This document shows positions 1 to 6,906 of a stretch of DNA of 43,741 nt, one piece after another (the first letter of the stretch is position 1; each line of letters starts with the position of its first letter). Below the pieces are notes generated by a model. It was given only the letters and a program-made list of their open reading frames with translations, ran no database searches and was not told the DNA's origin. Source of the DNA: RHKX01 sp964497825. GTDB taxonomy: Bacteria > Actinomycetota > Thermoleophilia > Solirubrobacterales > 70-9. The position numbers and the translations under genes were made by a program. The DNA is taken from the NCBI GenBank assembly GCA_964497825.1, contig CAZCFA010000019.1:1-43741 (forward strand), given 5' to 3'.

Positions 1-2
1 CC

Positions 3-47
3 TCCAAGGAGGGCCGGATGAACAACGTGGTTAGGAACTACAACTAG
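3..47 (+). CDS. C-terminal tail of an upstream gene (partial)
   Basis: A reading frame open from the window edge ends at TAG 45-47 and encodes SKEGRMNNVVRNYN. This is probably the last 14 residues of a gene that begins outside the window. An alternative is a 9-codon ORF from ATG 18, because an AAGGAGG-like stretch (7-13) stands just before it. The product cannot be recognised from so short a tail. The stop codon lies in the first copy of a 10-bp triplicated repeat. Confidence 0.35.
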   Translation, partial: SKEGRMNNVVRNYN

Positions 48-70
48 CCCGGACTAGCCCCGACTAGCCC
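41..70. repeat. Three tandem copies of a 10-bp unit ending in ACTAGCCC
   Basis: Positions 41-50, 51-60 and 61-70 each end in ACTAGCCC and differ only in the first two bases. The TAG of copy 1 is the stop codon of the partial upstream gene. The function is unknown; it may be a small slippage expansion. Confidence 0.7.
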
Positions 71-137
71 GGTGGCTCGGGCCGGCGCTCGCGTGCCGGG
101 GCCGCAACCAAGCGGCTGCCGCGGGGTTGAAGCAAGC

Positions 138-821
138 ATGGAGCGGCTGCGCAACCTCGTGCTCGGCGCGATCGGCATCGCCCTGGTGCTCGCCCCGGCC
201 GCGCGGGCGGGCGAGCCGAACGACAGCTTCGCGACCGCGACGGGGCCGCTCGTCGCGGGGCCGGCGTTCAACGCCTCGCTGGAGACCGCCACCGACGCCG
301 ACTTCCAGTTCTTCTACGTCCCCGACACCGCGACGGTCACCGTCAAGCTCAAAAACCGGACGGCGAAGAAGAACGCCACCGGCGGCCGCACGCTGATCGC
401 GTCGCTGCTGCGGGCGCGTAAGGGCAAGCCGCCGCTGCCACTCGCCGGCAGCGGGCGCGTGCTCGCCCCGCAGGAGGTGGCGAAGCTCAAGCTGACCCTC
501 GTCCCGGGCAAGTACTTCGTGCCGGTCGGCCACCTCGCGAACGGCAAGGCCGCCGCGAACGTCCCGTTCCGGATCCGGATCACCCCGGCGGGGACGACGA
601 CCAGCAGCTACGAGATCTTCGCCCGCCGCTGCAAGGATGCGCTGCACAAGGTCCGTCAGTTCAAGCGCAGCAAGAAGCACGTCGTCGGGCGGATCGCCAA
701 GGCGCGACGCAAGGGCAAGGACCGCAAGGTCCGCCAACTGCGCAGGAAGCTGCGCTCGAAGCGGGCGAAGATCGACGACGCGCAGCGCCTCAGGCGAACC
801 GTCTGCTCGATTCCCCGGTAG
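138..821 (+). CDS. Secreted protein with a PPC-like beta domain and a basic C-terminal tail
   Basis: A 227-residue protein. ATG 138 is chosen because it begins a clear Sec signal peptide (MERLRNLVLGAIGIALVL, then an APAARA cleavage region); an in-frame GTG at 72 would only add a non-signal extension. The mature part opens with EPNDSFATAT, followed by an ASLET..D.DFQFFYV pattern, which matches the start of bacterial pre-peptidase C-terminal (PPC) domains: secreted beta-sandwiches usually attached to exported hydrolases. No catalytic domain is present, so this is a stand-alone PPC-like module. The last 65 residues are very rich in Arg and Lys, probably an alpha-helical coiled coil, with two Cys (in RRCKDAL and RTVCSIP) that could form a disulfide. 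The role is unknown; binding to an anionic cell surface is a guess. A hairpin at 997-1016 follows at a distance. Confidence 0.75.
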   Translation: MERLRNLVLGAIGIALVLAPAARAGEPNDSFATATGPLVAGPAFNASLETATDADFQFFYVPDTATVTVKLKNRTAKKNATGGRTLIASLLRARKGKPPLPLAGSGRVLAPQEVAKLKLTLVPGKYFVPVGHLANGKAAANVPFRIRITPAGTTTSSYEIFARRCKDALHKVRQFKRSKKHVVGRIAKARRKGKDRKVRQLRRKLRSKRAKIDDAQRLRRTVCSIPR

Positions 822-894
822 GCGGGCGGGTCGAGCTCGGGCGGCTCGCTGGCCACGCTCCGTCGGCTCGCTCGCCACCCAATTCAAGCTCACC

Positions 895-973
895 GTCGCG
901 TCCCGCGACCAGGCACGCAGGGTCGCGTCCCGCGACCAGGCACGCGGTCGTCGCGTCCGGCGACCAGGCACGC
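895..973. repeat. Three copies of a 24-bp hairpin-forming repeat
   Basis: Copies lie at 895-918, 922-945 and 950-973 (period 27-28 bp) with one substitution in copy 3. Each copy starts with GTCGCG-TCC-CGCGAC, an inverted repeat with a 3-nt loop, followed by CAGGCACGC. They sit in the 796-bp gene-free stretch 822-1617. Function unknown. Confidence 0.8.
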
Positions 974-996
974 GGTCGCACCGCCCGACCAAGGCG

Positions 997-1016
997 TTGC
1001 GCCGTATTCGGCGCAA
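997..1016. terminator. Perfect hairpin TTGCGCC-GTATTC-GGCGCAA
   Basis: The arms are 7 bp and perfectly complementary, with a 6-nt loop. No T tract follows, so it would be a weak or Rho-assisted terminator. The position, 175 bp downstream of the PPC-like gene, is also compatible with an operator. Confidence 0.4.
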
Positions 1017-1154
1017 ACCCGCAGCGGAATCGTCGCATTGCGCGCCCCACCCGTGACCCTGTCTGGCCGACAATCCCGGCGATGAGGGTGATGAGATGAG
1101 ACCGGAGCTCTCGGCCCGATCGCAGCGGACCGGCTGGGGAACCCCGCCGGGCCG

Positions 1155-1216
1155 CGCGGCCGCCTCCAGCGCCGCCGCCTGCAGCGCGGCCGCCTGCCGG
1201 CGCGGCCGCCTGCCGG
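1155..1216. repeat. GCGGCCGC-rich 16-bp direct repeats
   Basis: Two exact 16-bp copies of CGCGGCCGCCTGCCGG stand at 1185-1200 and 1201-1216, preceded by a diverged copy beginning at 1155. They lie immediately upstream of array A. No reading frame here looks coding. Confidence 0.7.
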
Positions 1217-1247
1217 CGCCGGTCTCGTGGGTACCGCGAATCGCAGC

Positions 1248-1505
1248 GCGACGCCTGGATATCAGGGCGATATCCCCCGCGTCGCGGCCCCGCTATCCCT
1301 CGATATCACGGGGATATCCAGGCGTGGCGCCGCTCGCGCCCGCTACCCCTGGATATCACCGGGAACGGGATATCCGAGCGCCGCTCGCGCCCGCTACCCC
1401 TGGATATCACCGGGATATCCGAGCGTCGCCCGCTGCTACCCCTGGATATCACCGGGATATCCGAGCGTCGCATTGCTACTCCTGGATATCGCGGAGATAT
1501 CCAGG
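1248..1505. repeat. Array A: six palindromic GATATC elements with fixed half-site spacing
   Basis: Six elements of GGATATC-N5-GATATCC type lie at 1257-1275, 1301-1319 (left arm CGATATC), 1351-1375 (11-nt spacer), 1402-1420, 1444-1462 and 1484-1502. The last extends to 10-bp perfect arms (1481-1505). Elements 2-6 are preceded by a third half-site of form GCTAYCC or GCTACTC. Its start is exactly 21 bp before the start of the right arm in elements 2, 4, 5 and 6, and 27 bp in element 3, whose spacer is 6 nt longer. Element-to-element period is 40-51 bp. The same family recurs at 32241-32602. The array ends 115 bp before the RHH gene. Confidence 0.9.
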
Positions 1506-1617
1506 CGATGGGTGCGCGAACGGGGAGGGGCCACGTTCGCCGGCGACTTGCTCGGGGTCCCGGCCCATGCCGACGAACGCGACCGCGAACACATGACCAG
1601 GTCCGGGAGGTGACCGG

Positions 1618-2133
1618 GTGACCGAGAACACCGGCAACGACAACTACGGCTACAACGACAACGACAACAACGACGACGACGACGAAATCGAGGGCGCCGT
1701 CGAGCGCGGTGGCGCCGACGGCGATGACGGCAGCAGCGACGACTTCGATCTCGCGGCGATGATGGCGGCGGCGGAGGTGCGTCGGACCGAACGGGCCGCG
1801 GCCGCCGAAGCCGCTCAGGAGGCACGCCCGCGCCGCCATCGGGATCGGCCGCGCAGGGAGACCGAGCCCGCGTCCGGGTGGATCGAGGACGTCGATCTCT
1901 ACGGCGACCGCCACGACTCCGACACGCTCGAGGATCAGGATCGCCGGGCGCCGATCTACACGCGGCAGGTCTGCGTGCGCCTGAGCGGATCGCAGCACTC
2001 CGAGCTCAGCGCCGCCGCCGGCCTCTACGGGGTGGCGCCGGGGACGATGGCCCGGATCCTCGTTCGCCGTGGGGCGCGGGCGGTCCTCGACCATCACCGC
2101 CGCTACGACCTCGAGCAGGACCGCGACGACTGA
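1618..2133 (+). CDS. Ribbon-helix-helix (CopG/Arc-like) protein with acidic disordered N-terminus
   Basis: A 171-residue protein from GTG 1618, with a good Shine-Dalgarno GGGAGG (1605-1610). Residues 1-45 are Asn/Asp/Gly-rich and almost certainly disordered; 50-110 are Ala/Arg/Glu-rich. Residues about 114-160 have the ribbon-helix-helix layout: a strand YTRQVCVRLS, helix A GSQHSELSAAAGLYG, a VAPG turn, and helix B TMARILVRRGARAVLDHH. RHH proteins bind DNA as dimers through the strand and often act at repeated half-sites (Arc, CopG, plasmid Omega/ParG). It stands between GATATC array A and the alpha operon, so autoregulation or array binding is an attractive inference. It is not a recognised toxin-antitoxin pair, because no toxin-like ORF adjoins it. 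Confidence 0.7.
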   Translation: MTENTGNDNYGYNDNDNNDDDDEIEGAVERGGADGDDGSSDDFDLAAMMAAAEVRRTERAAAAEAAQEARPRRHRDRPRRETEPASGWIEDVDLYGDRHDSDTLEDQDRRAPIYTRQVCVRLSGSQHSELSAAAGLYGVAPGTMARILVRRGARAVLDHHRRYDLEQDRDD

Positions 2134-2215
2134 CGCCGGGGGCGGCGACCGGGAGGGCGGGCAAGAGCTTGGCGACCGGCGGGAGGGCGAGCTCGGCGGC
2201 GACGGGCGGGCGAGC

Positions 2216-2244
2216 TTGGCGCATGAGCGAGCGGTTGCTAACAT
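2216..2244 (+). promoter_or_regulatory. Promoter of the rpmJ-rpsM-rpsK-rpsD-rpoA-rplQ operon
   Basis: TTGGCG (2216-2221), a 17-bp spacer and TAACAT (2239-2244) form a good housekeeping-sigma promoter. Transcription would start near 2251, leaving a leader of about 98 nt before rpmJ. Confidence 0.6.
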
Positions 2245-2252
2245 GCCGCGTT

Positions 2253-2300
2253 CGGCCCGTTGGGCCGTCGCAGTCCGCCTGCCTCCCGATTCATGGGGAG
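2253..2300 (+). promoter_or_regulatory. Structured leader of the alpha operon
   Basis: Two short hairpins are visible in the predicted leader: CGGCCC-GTT-GGGCCG (2253-2267) and CTCCC (2283-2287) with GGGAG (2296-2300). In E. coli, S4 represses this operon by binding a leader structure. Whether this leader is an S4 target is only an inference; the fold does not resemble the E. coli pseudoknot by eye. Confidence 0.3.
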
Positions 2301-2348
2301 ACCAGGTCACCTCGAGCCAGAAAGCAAGAGCGACCCCGAACCCCGGAG

Positions 2349-2462
2349 ATGAAGGTCCGAGCCTCCGTAAAACCGATGTGCGAACGATGCCAGGTGATCC
2401 GCAGGCGCGGCCGCGTCCTCGTGATCTGCTCGAACCCCCGCCACAAGCAGAGGCAGGGCTAG
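2349..2462 (+). CDS. rpmJ: Ribosomal protein bL36
   Basis: A 37-residue protein, MKVRASVKPMCERCQVIRRR onward. It carries the zinc-binding pattern C11-x2-C14, C27 and H32 of the Zn-containing (C+) form of L36, which binds 23S rRNA in the large subunit. The ATG at 2349 follows a GGAG (2345-2348) that is very close to the start. The stop is 3 nt before rpsM. In many bacteria infA precedes rpmJ, but no infA-like frame is present upstream here. Confidence 0.95.
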   Translation: MKVRASVKPMCERCQVIRRRGRVLVICSNPRHKQRQG

Positions 2463-2465
2463 GCG

Positions 2466-2849
2466 ATGGCGCGGATCGCGGGCGTGAACCTGCCGCTGAA
2501 CAAGCGCACCGAGGTCGGTCTCACCTACGTGCACGGGATCGGTGACTCGACCTCGCGCAAGATCCTCGCCGCGACCGGCGTCGACGGCGATACGCGCGTT
2601 GGCGACCTGACCGAGGACGAGGTGATCAAGCTTCGCGACGCCGTCGACGAGCACCAGGTCGAGGGTGATTTGCGCCGCGAGCGCTCGCAGAACATCAAGC
2701 GGCTGATGGAGATCGGCTCCTACCGCGGCCTCCGGCACCGCCGCGGCCTGCCGGTCAACGGCCAGCGGACGAAGACCAACGCCCGCAGCCGCAAGGGCCC
2801 GAAGCGGATGAGCGTCGCCGGCAAGAAGAAGGCGCCGCAGGCGAAGTAG
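2466..2849 (+). CDS. rpsM: Ribosomal protein uS13
   Basis: A 127-residue small-subunit head protein. It begins MARIAGVNLP with the usual helix-two-turns-helix segment (YVHGIGDSTSRKIL), and ends with the SYRGLRHRRGLPVNGQRTKTNARSRKGP signature followed by a basic tail that reaches the P-site tRNA. Length is normal for the family. It follows rpmJ by 3 nt and precedes rpsK by 30 nt, and is co-transcribed. Confidence 0.97.
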   Translation: MARIAGVNLPLNKRTEVGLTYVHGIGDSTSRKILAATGVDGDTRVGDLTEDEVIKLRDAVDEHQVEGDLRRERSQNIKRLMEIGSYRGLRHRRGLPVNGQRTKTNARSRKGPKRMSVAGKKKAPQAK

Positions 2850-2879
2850 CGATCGAGAAGGGACCAGGGGAACCGCCAG

Positions 2880-3284
2880 ATGCCGCAGCCGAAGCGCAGC
2901 TCGACCGGAGGTCGTTCGAAGCGCCGCGTGCGCAAGAACATCCCGTTCGGACAGGCGCACATCAAGACCAGCTTCAACAACACGATCGTCACCCTGACCG
3001 ACCCCGAGGGCAACGTGATCGCCTGGGAGTCGGCCGGCAGCGCCGGCTTCAAGGGCTCGCGCAAGTCGACCCCGTTCGCGGCCCAGGTGACCGCCGACAA
3101 CGCCGCCCGCAAGGGCATGGAGCACGGCCTCGAGCGGGTCGAGGTCCACGCCAAGGGCGCCGGCTCCGGGCGCGAGACCGCGATCCGGGCGCTGCAGGCC
3201 GCGGGCCTGCAGGTGACCTCGGTCCGCGACGTCACCCCGCAGGCCCACAACGGCTGCCGCCCGAAGAAGCGGAGGCGCGTCTAG
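2880..3284 (+). CDS. rpsK: Ribosomal protein uS11
   Basis: A 134-residue 30S platform protein. The family signatures are clear: HIKTSFNNTIVTLTDPEGNVIAWESAG, FAAQVTADNAAR, and the C-terminal DVTPQAHNGCRPKKRRRV. ATG 2880 starts the usual basic N-terminus (MPQPKRSSTGGRSKRRVRKN). The stop codon (3282-3284) directly abuts the rpsD ATG, so the two are probably translationally coupled. Confidence 0.97.
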   Translation: MPQPKRSSTGGRSKRRVRKNIPFGQAHIKTSFNNTIVTLTDPEGNVIAWESAGSAGFKGSRKSTPFAAQVTADNAARKGMEHGLERVEVHAKGAGSGRETAIRALQAAGLQVTSVRDVTPQAHNGCRPKKRRRV

Positions 3285-3905
3285 ATGGCCCGCGACACCT
3301 CCCCGCAGTGCAAGCAGTGCCGCCGCGAGGGTCAGAAGCTGTTCTTGAAGGGCGAGCGCTGCCTGACCGACAAGTGTGCGGTCGAGCGCCGCTCCTACCC
3401 GCCGGGCGAGCACGGTCGCGGCCGGCTGCGCGCCTCCGAGTACCGCCAGCAGCTGCGTGAGAAGCAGAAGGCGCGGCGTTACTACCAGGTGCTCGAGAAG
3501 CAGTTCCGCGCCTACTACGACCGGGCGTCGCGCCAGGACGGCGTCACCGGCGAGAACCTGCTGCGGCTGCTGGAGCGGCGCTTCGACAACGTGCTGGTCC
3601 GGCTCGGCTTCGCGGCCTCGCGGCGGCAGGCGCGGCAGATGGTCCGCCACGGCCACTGGCAGATCAACGGTCGCCGCGTCGACATCCCCAGCTACCAGAT
3701 CAAGCCCGACGACATCATCTCGATCAAATCAGGCTCGTCCGTCGAGGCCACCGTGCGCGCGGCGACCGAGCTGATCTCGACCGTTCCCGCTTGGCTTCAG
3801 GCCGATCACGATTCGCTGACCGCGAAGGTCCTGCGGCTCCCGGAGCGCGACGAGATCGATGCGCCGATCAGCGAGCAGCTCATCGTCGAGCTGTACTCGA
3901 AGTAG
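3285..3905 (+). CDS. rpsD: Ribosomal protein uS4
   Basis: A 206-residue 16S rRNA assembly protein and, in several bacteria, the repressor of its own operon. The N-terminus has a complete zinc site, C9-x2-C12, C26 and C31, so this is the C+ form of S4. The S4 RNA-binding domain lies at about 94-160 (RRFDNVLVRLGFAASRRQARQMVRHGHWQINGRRV). No gap separates it from rpsK. Length and start are normal. Confidence 0.97.
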   Translation: MARDTSPQCKQCRREGQKLFLKGERCLTDKCAVERRSYPPGEHGRGRLRASEYRQQLREKQKARRYYQVLEKQFRAYYDRASRQDGVTGENLLRLLERRFDNVLVRLGFAASRRQARQMVRHGHWQINGRRVDIPSYQIKPDDIISIKSGSSVEATVRAATELISTVPAWLQADHDSLTAKVLRLPERDEIDAPISEQLIVELYSK

Positions 3906-3939
3906 GCGAGAACCCAGACGACGGAAGGACCCCTCAGCC

Positions 3940-4908
3940 ATGACCACCCTGCCCGAATTCCAGGTCCCGACGATCTCCTACGAGGAGATCTCCGAGAACC
4001 ACGGCCGGTTCACGATCGAGCCTCTCGACAAGGGCTTCGGCTACACCTACGGCAACAGCCTCCGCCGGGTGCTGCTGTCCTCGCTCAAGGGCGCCGCGAT
4101 CACGAGCGTCAGGATCGAGGGTGTCGCGCACGAGTTCTCGAGCATCTCCGGGGTCAAGGAGGACGTCACCGACATCATCCTCAACCTCAAGAACATCGTC
4201 GTGCGCATGCACACCGATGCCAGCGAGGTCGAGGTGCCGCTGGTCGCCAGCGGCCCCGGTGAGGTGACCGCCGGCGACATCGATCTGCCGGCCGGGGTCG
4301 AGATCCTCAACCCGCAGGCGCCGATCGCGACGCTCGAGAAGAAGACGAAGCTCGAGATGTACATGACGATCGGCCGCGGCCGCGGCTACTCGCCGGCCGA
4401 GGACAACAAGACCGAGGACCAGCCGATCGGCGTGATCCCGATCGACTCGATCTTCTCGCCGATCCGCCGTGCCGCCTACCGGGTCGACTCGGCCCGCGTC
4501 GGCCAGCGCACCGACTTCGACAAGCTCTCGCTCGAGGTCGAGACCGACAGCTCGCTGGAGCCGTCGGCGGCGCTGCGCGAGGCCTCGGAGCTGCTGATCG
4601 CGAGCCTGGCGATCTTCACCGACGCCGATCGCGTCGATGAGCTGACCCAGCGCAACGGATCGGCCGCCGCGGCCGGCGCCGACGAGCCGGTGGTCGAGGA
4701 AGGCGGCGGCGACGACCGCCTGATCGAAGAGCTCGAGATCGGGGTCCGCGCCTACAACTGCCTGAAGCGCGCCGGCGTGCAGACGATCGGCGACCTGCAG
4801 GCGAAGTCGGAGTCGGAGCTGAAGGCGATCCCGAACTTCGGCGAGCGCTCGATCGAGGAAGTGATCGAGGCGATGCACGGCCTCGGGCTCAGCCTCCGCG
4901 ACGAGTAG
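3940..4908 (+). CDS. rpoA: RNA polymerase alpha subunit
   Basis: A 322-residue alpha subunit. ATG 3940 is chosen over an upstream in-frame ATG (3859) inside rpsD because it follows GGAAGGA (3923-3929) and begins the usual MTTLPEFQVP. The N-terminal dimerisation/assembly domain (to about 225) includes FTIEPLDKGFGYTYGNSLRR. A short acidic linker (about 238-260) leads to the C-terminal domain with YNCLKRAGVQTIGDL and the helix-hairpin-helix NFGERSIEEVIEAMHGLGLSL, which contacts UP-element DNA and activators. It lies between rpsD and rplQ, the classical order. Confidence 0.98.
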   Translation: MTTLPEFQVPTISYEEISENHGRFTIEPLDKGFGYTYGNSLRRVLLSSLKGAAITSVRIEGVAHEFSSISGVKEDVTDIILNLKNIVVRMHTDASEVEVPLVASGPGEVTAGDIDLPAGVEILNPQAPIATLEKKTKLEMYMTIGRGRGYSPAEDNKTEDQPIGVIPIDSIFSPIRRAAYRVDSARVGQRTDFDKLSLEVETDSSLEPSAALREASELLIASLAIFTDADRVDELTQRNGSAAAAGADEPVVEEGGGDDRLIEELEIGVRAYNCLKRAGVQTIGDLQAKSESELKAIPNFGERSIEEVIEAMHGLGLSLRDE

Positions 4909-4951
4909 CGCCCGCCGCCTCGAACCGACGGAGACGAGACGAGACGAAGCG

Positions 4952-5305
4952 ATGCGACACGGACGCCAGCGACACAAGCTCAGCCGCGATACGGCTCACC
5001 GCAAGGCGCTGCTGCGGACGATGTCGAAGCAGCTGATCGAGCACGAGCGGATCAGGACGAGCCAGGCGAAGGCGAAGGCGGTCAAGCCCGAGGTTGAGAA
5101 GCTGATCACGATCGCCAAACGCGGCGATCTGCACGCGCGCCGGCAGCTGCTCGCCAAGCTCGGACAGGACAAGTTCGCCGTGCACAAGCTGGTCGAGGAG
5201 ATCGCGCCGCGCTACAGCTCGCGCCCGGGCGGCTACACGCGGATCGTCAAGCTCGGCCCGCGCCGGTCGGACTCGACCGAGATGGTCTTCCTCGAGCTCG
5301 TCTGA
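4952..5305 (+). CDS. rplQ: Ribosomal protein bL17
   Basis: A 117-residue large-subunit protein with the signatures MRHGRQRHKLSRDTAHRKAL, a central helix, and GGYTRIVKLGPRRSDSTEMVFLELV at the C-terminus. It is 43 nt downstream of rpoA and the last ribosomal gene of the operon. The Shine-Dalgarno is weak (GGAG at 4930-4933), so reinitiation from rpoA probably helps. Confidence 0.97.
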   Translation: MRHGRQRHKLSRDTAHRKALLRTMSKQLIEHERIRTSQAKAKAVKPEVEKLITIAKRGDLHARRQLLAKLGQDKFAVHKLVEEIAPRYSSRPGGYTRIVKLGPRRSDSTEMVFLELV

Positions 5306-5323
5306 GCCGCGCCCCGGGCTCCG

Positions 5324-6058
5324 GTGCCCACCCACCGGCTCGACATCGCCTACGACGGCACCCGGTTCTCGGGCTGGGCGATCCAGCCCGATCGCCGGAC
5401 CGTGCAGGGCGAGCTCGAGGCGGCCCTGGGCCGGGTGCTCGGCGCGCCGACGCGACTGACCGTCGCCGGCCGCACCGACGCCGGCGTGCACGCGCTCGGG
5501 CAGGTGGCGAGCTTCACGAGCGACCGCGAGCCGCCGCGGTCGCTGCGCCGGGCGCTGAACGCGCTGACCGGCCCCGATCTGGCGGTGACGGCGGTGACGG
5601 CGGCCGCCGACGGCTTCGACGCGCGCCGCTCGGCGCGATCGCGCCGCTACCGCTACCGGCTCGAGACGGCGTCGGTGCCGAGCCCGTTCGAGCGCGAGCG
5701 GGCGCTGCACTGGCCCTACCGGCTCGATCGCGGCCGCGCCGAGCGCTGCGCCGAAGCGCTGCGCGGAGTCCACGACTTCACCGCGTTCACGCCGACCGGC
5801 GGACGCCATCGCCACTTCCACCGCGAGGTGCTGGACGCGGGCTGGACCGAGCCCGGAGGCTCGATCCTCGCCTTCGAGATCGAGGCCGACGCGTTCCTGC
5901 GCGGCATGGTCCGGGCGCTCGTCGGCACGATCCTCGAGGTCGCCGCGGGCCGGCGCGAGGAGGACGACTTCAAACGGCTGCTCGGCGGCGGCGCCCGCGC
6001 CGAGGCCGGCGATTCGGTCGCCGCCCGCGGGCTCTACCTGTTGCGCGTCTCCTACTGA
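5324..6058 (+). CDS. truA: tRNA pseudouridine(38-40) synthase
   Basis: A 244-residue enzyme that isomerises U38-U40 in the tRNA anticodon stem-loop. The catalytic Asp is D52 in VAGRTDAGVHALGQ; the family pattern YDGTRFSGWAIQPD..TVQGELE is at 10-31, and the conserved AFLRGMVRALVGTILEVAAG near the C-terminus. GTG 5324 is the only sensible start, 18 nt after rplQ. Position after rplQ is common in bacteria, so it probably shares the alpha-operon transcript. The 3' end contains the start of the surE promoter region. Confidence 0.95.
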   Translation: MPTHRLDIAYDGTRFSGWAIQPDRRTVQGELEAALGRVLGAPTRLTVAGRTDAGVHALGQVASFTSDREPPRSLRRALNALTGPDLAVTAVTAAADGFDARRSARSRRYRYRLETASVPSPFERERALHWPYRLDRGRAERCAEALRGVHDFTAFTPTGGRHRHFHREVLDAGWTEPGGSILAFEIEADAFLRGMVRALVGTILEVAAGRREEDDFKRLLGGGARAEAGDSVAARGLYLLRVSY

Positions 6059-6075
6059 TCGCGCCGCGCCGCGCC

Positions 6076-6081
6076 TAGAAT
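6076..6081 (+). promoter_or_regulatory. -10 element of a leaderless surE-ligA transcript
   Basis: TAGAAT stands 6 nt before the surE GTG, so transcription would begin at or next to the start codon. There is no Shine-Dalgarno and no convincing -35. Confidence 0.5.
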
Positions 6082-6087
6082 CGACCC

Positions 6088-6906
6088 GTGCGCGTTCTGC
6101 TCACAAACGACGATGGGATCGGCGCGCCCGGGCTGCAGGCGCTGCGCGAGGAGCTGCTCGAGATCGACGGCGTCGAGCTCTCGGTCGTCGCCCCCGACGG
6201 CAACCGCAGCGCGATGGCGCGCTCGATCACGACCCGGCGGCCGCTGTGGGTCGAGGAGGTCGCCTTCGAGGACGGGACGGTCGGCTACGCGACCGACGGC
6301 ACCCCGGTCGACTGCGTGCGGCTGGCCGAGCTCGGGCTGATCGGCGAGCGGCCGGAGCTGATCGTCTCGGGGATCAACCACGGCTCCAACCTCGGTGACG
6401 ACGTCACCTACTCGGGCACGGTGGCGGCGGCGCTGGAGGGGATCGTGCTCGGGATCCCGGCGATCGCGGTCTCCCAGCAATCGACCGAGGGCGAGATGGA
6501 CTTCCGCTACGGCCGCGAGTTCGACTTCTCGGTCTCGGCGCCGCTGGCGGCGGCGCTGGCGGCGATCGTCGGCTCCGACGGGTTGCCCGCCGGGACGCTT
6601 TTGAACGTCAACTGCCCGGGGCGCCCGCCCGAGGGGGTCGAGGTGGCGCGGCTCGGCAAGCGCCTCTACGACGACGAGCTCAAGCAGGTCGAGGAGGACT
6701 CCAACGGGCGCAAGCGCTACCGGATCTACGGCTACTCGCCGGGCTTCGAGGACGAGCGCGGCACCGACCTCGCCGCCGTCTCCCGCGGCCGCGTGGCGAT
6801 CACGCCGGTCCACTTCGACCTCACCGACCACGGCGGCCTCGACGGCGTCCGCGAGCTGCGGCTCGAGAACGCGCTCGAGCGGGTCCTCGAGTCGGTCGGC
6901 ACGTGA
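6088..6906 (+). CDS. surE: 5'/3'-nucleotidase SurE
   Basis: A 272-residue metal-dependent phosphatase acting on nucleoside monophosphates. The N-terminus MRVLLTNDDGIGAPG carries the metal-binding D8 D9; APDGNRSAMARSIT supplies the conserved Ser/Asn loop; SGINHGSNLGDDVTYSGTVAAALEG carries the metal-binding Asn and substrate pocket. GTG 6088 is required by the NDDG motif at residues 7-10. The gene ends in GTGA, overlapping the ligA start, so the two form an operon. Confidence 0.95.
   Translation: MRVLLTNDDGIGAPGLQALREELLEIDGVELSVVAPDGNRSAMARSITTRRPLWVEEVAFEDGTVGYATDGTPVDCVRLAELGLIGERPELIVSGINHGSNLGDDVTYSGTVAAALEGIVLGIPAIAVSQQSTEGEMDFRYGREFDFSVSAPLAAALAAIVGSDGLPAGTLLNVNCPGRPPEGVEVARLGKRLYDDELKQVEEDSNGRKRYRIYGYSPGFEDERGTDLAAVSRGRVAITPVHFDLTDHGGLDGVRELRLENALERVLESVGT

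Noticed and set aside
72..137. GTG 72 as start of the PPC-like gene
   Set aside because: It would put 22 residues before a well-formed signal peptide.
1248..1505. CRISPR array
   Set aside because: The units are palindromic and imperfect, distances vary from 40 to 51 bp, the sequences between units are partly conserved rather than unique, and no cas gene is present.
1096..1613. Two forward ORFs (128-166 codons) across array A, and the short GTG ORF 1512-1613 just before the RHH gene
   Set aside because: Their sequences mostly follow the repeats (GYHRDIRAS-like peptides), with no start signal. The 33-codon part after the array reads more like protein but has no support.
2134..2348. infA or another gene between the RHH gene and rpmJ
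   Set aside because: No frame resembles IF-1; the stretch contains only promoter and leader features.
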